Source: Bacteroidales bacterium UBA3834 (GTDB lineage Bacteria; Bacteroidota; Bacteroidia; Bacteroidales; P3). From it: DNA of 32,879 nt. The notes beneath the pieces were generated by a model. That model made no database searches, had not been told where the DNA came from, and was given only the letters and a program-made list of their open reading frames with translations. Below are positions 31,640 to 32,879 of this stretch, one piece after another. Position 1 is the first letter of the stretch. The number at the start of each line of letters is the position of its first letter. Both the position numbers and the translations under genes were made by a program. The DNA lies in contig DGIA01000013.1 of NCBI GenBank assembly GCA_002392965.1, positions 6,641 through 39,519 on the forward strand, given 5' to 3'.

Positions 31640-31775
31640 GGCTCCTGCGGAGCCGAAATCCATAAATCTTATAAATTATTCCGCCTTCGGCAGTAGGCTT
31701 ACGCGAAGCGCTTTAATCTATAAGATTTATAGATTTCGTATGGTTGCCGGCGGCTTGCCGACCGCGTAACCATAC
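31640..31775. other. Three successive hairpins between nqrE and nqrF
   Basis: The first is a 6-bp perfect stem with a 3-base loop (31640-31645/31649-31654). The second has 24-bp arms with two mismatches (31655-31678/31714-31737) around a 35-base G+C-rich loop. The third has an 8-bp perfect stem (31738-31745/31768-31775) with a G+C-rich interior. They follow each other without gaps. They could be an mRNA processing or stability element, an attenuator, or a non-autonomous palindromic repeat element. No clear promoter is seen in the 204-bp gap. Confidence 0.85.
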
Positions 31776-31816
31776 AGGAAATTAATGATTAACAGAGTCA
31801 ACAAGATATACCGACT

Positions 31817-32879
31817 ATGACAACAACACTTATAACAGCCATTGCGATAATATTGGTCGTCATCCTGCTTTTGGTGGCGGCGCTGCTCATCTTGCGTGCC
31901 AAGCTCATCCCGCAGGGCAACGTGAAGATTACTATCAACGACGACAAAGAACTCACCGTACCGACTGGTGGCACCTTGATTAGCACCCTCGGCGATGCCG
32001 GCGTCCACCTGCCCTCGGCCTGCGGCGGCAAAGGCTCCTGCGGCCAGTGCAAATGCCGCGTGGTAAAGGGCGGCGGCAGCATCCTACCCACCGAGACACC
32101 CCACTTCAGCCGCAAGCAGATACAGGAAGGCTGGCGCCTCGGCTGCCAGGTGAAGGTGAAAGAGGACATGAGCCTGAAGCTCCCCGAGAGCATCCTCAGC
32201 ATCAAGGAGTACGAGTGCACCGTCGTCAGCAACCGCAACGTGGCCACCTTCATCAAGGAGTTCAAGGTGCAGCTGCCCGCAGGCGAGCACATGGACTTCG
32301 TGCCCGGCTCCTACGCACAGATCAAGATTCCCACCTTCCGCATCAAATACAGCGACTTCGACCGCAACCTTATCGGCGACGAGTACCTGCCCGCTTGGGA
32401 GAAGTTCAAGATGTTCGACCTCGTCTGCGTCAACACCGAGCCCACCGTCCGCGCCTATTCCATGGCCAACTACCCTGCCGAAGGCGACGTCTTCATGCTG
32501 ACGGTTAGAATCGCCACACCACCCTTCACGGCCGACCGCAGCGGTTTCCAGAACGTCAATCCCGGTATCGCATCCAGCTACATCTTCTCGCTGAAGCCCG
32601 GCGACAAGGTCATCATGAGCGGCCCTTACGGCGAGTTCCGCGTCCGCGGCACCGAGGACGGCACCTGGCGCGACGACCCGCAGGGCAACGAGATGATATG
32701 GGTCGGCGGCGGCGCCGGCATGGCTCCCCTCCGCGCACAGATCATGCACCTCACACGCACGCTGCATTGCACCCACCGCCCCATGCACTACTTCTACGGT
32801 GCCCGCGCCCTCAACGAGGTCTTCTACCTCAACGACTTCCACCAACTGGAGAAAGACTTCCCCAACTTCCACTTCCACC
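31817..32879 (+). CDS. nqrF: Na+-translocating NADH:quinone reductase subunit F (3' end outside window)
   Basis: The first 354 residues of the NADH-oxidising subunit, still open at the window end. An N-terminal membrane helix (residues 5-27) anchors it. A 2Fe-2S ferredoxin domain follows with Cys69, Cys75, Cys78 and Cys110. The FAD domain has RAYSMANYP (Arg212, Tyr214, Ser215) and SGPYGEF. The NADH-binding domain begins with GGGAGMAPLRAQI. Together these separate NQR from the related RNF complex. The start ATG at 31817 is the only one that gives the usual N-terminal helix. Confidence 0.95.
   Translation, partial: MTTTLITAIAIILVVILLLVAALLILRAKLIPQGNVKITINDDKELTVPTGGTLISTLGDAGVHLPSACGGKGSCGQCKCRVVKGGGSILPTETPHFSRKQIQEGWRLGCQVKVKEDMSLKLPESILSIKEYECTVVSNRNVATFIKEFKVQLPAGEHMDFVPGSYAQIKIPTFRIKYSDFDRNLIGDEYLPAWEKFKMFDLVCVNTEPTVRAYSMANYPAEGDVFMLTVRIATPPFTADRSGFQNVNPGIASSYIFSLKPGDKVIMSGPYGEFRVRGTEDGTWRDDPQGNEMIWVGGGAGMAPLRAQIMHLTRTLHCTHRPMHYFYGARALNEVFYLNDFHQLEKDFPNFHFH

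Noticed and set aside
31655..31737. Invertible promoter segment of the Bacteroidales type
   Set aside because: The arms are suitable, but the enclosed segment is only 35 bp, has no promoter match, and no site-specific recombinase lies nearby.
27281..32879. RNF complex instead of NQR
   Set aside because: The membrane subunits are homologous to RNF. However, NqrA in place of RnfC, the NqrB N-terminus and the FAD/NADH domains of NqrF are specific to NQR.

Overview
The window is a stretch of Bacteroidota chromosome, most likely order Bacteroidales. The protein families (PorQ of type IX secretion, Na+-NQR, DUF4369/thioredoxin-type secreted proteins, bifunctional FolC, lysine 2,3-aminomutase) and the promoters support this. 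The promoters follow the Bacteroidetes TTTG / TAnnTTTG pattern, and genes lack strong Shine-Dalgarno sequences. Genes are G+C-rich and intergenic regions are strikingly A+T-rich. I see no phage, transposase, CRISPR or tRNA.

Layout. (1) 1-3471, plus strand: 3' end of glycyl-tRNA synthetase, then a secreted M16 zinc protease. (2) 6740-3468, minus strand: kamA, porQ and lplA, tightly packed and ending tail-to-tail against the M16 gene. (3) 6741-7205: divergent intergenic region with two promoters, seven 11-bp tandem repeats and an 11-bp inverted repeat. (4) 7206-16315, plus strand: pepO-like M13 peptidase, secreted thioredoxin-fold protein, mutL, rhomboid protease, a small exported protein and valS, with gaps of 2-24 bp, so probably one transcript. 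(5) 17686-16321, minus strand: a 6S-like RNA, a small lipoprotein and a small predicted outer-membrane protein. (6) 25429-17924, minus strand: a thioredoxin-like exported protein, a 1021-residue TPR protein, a 580-residue beta-barrel protein and folC, almost without gaps. (7) 25765-32879, plus strand: aspA and nqrABCDEF (nqrF runs off the end) behind one good promoter.

How the genes work together. AspA releases fumarate from aspartate, and NQR oxidises NADH, reduces quinone and pumps sodium. Their junction overlaps, which fits a fumarate-respiring anaerobe. The TPR/beta-barrel/thioredoxin-like trio looks like an envelope assembly of unknown job.

The most unusual signal is a set of short period-7 tandem repeats, 4-5 units each. 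Different 7-mers occur at gene junctions (kamA-porQ, aspA-nqrA) and in frame inside core genes (porQ signal peptide, mutL, folC twice, nqrA, nqrB). The same CTACCCA family occurs in both folC and nqrA and encodes almost the same peptide. A second class has 11-bp period and is confined to intergenic DNA. I do not recognise either as a named repeat family.
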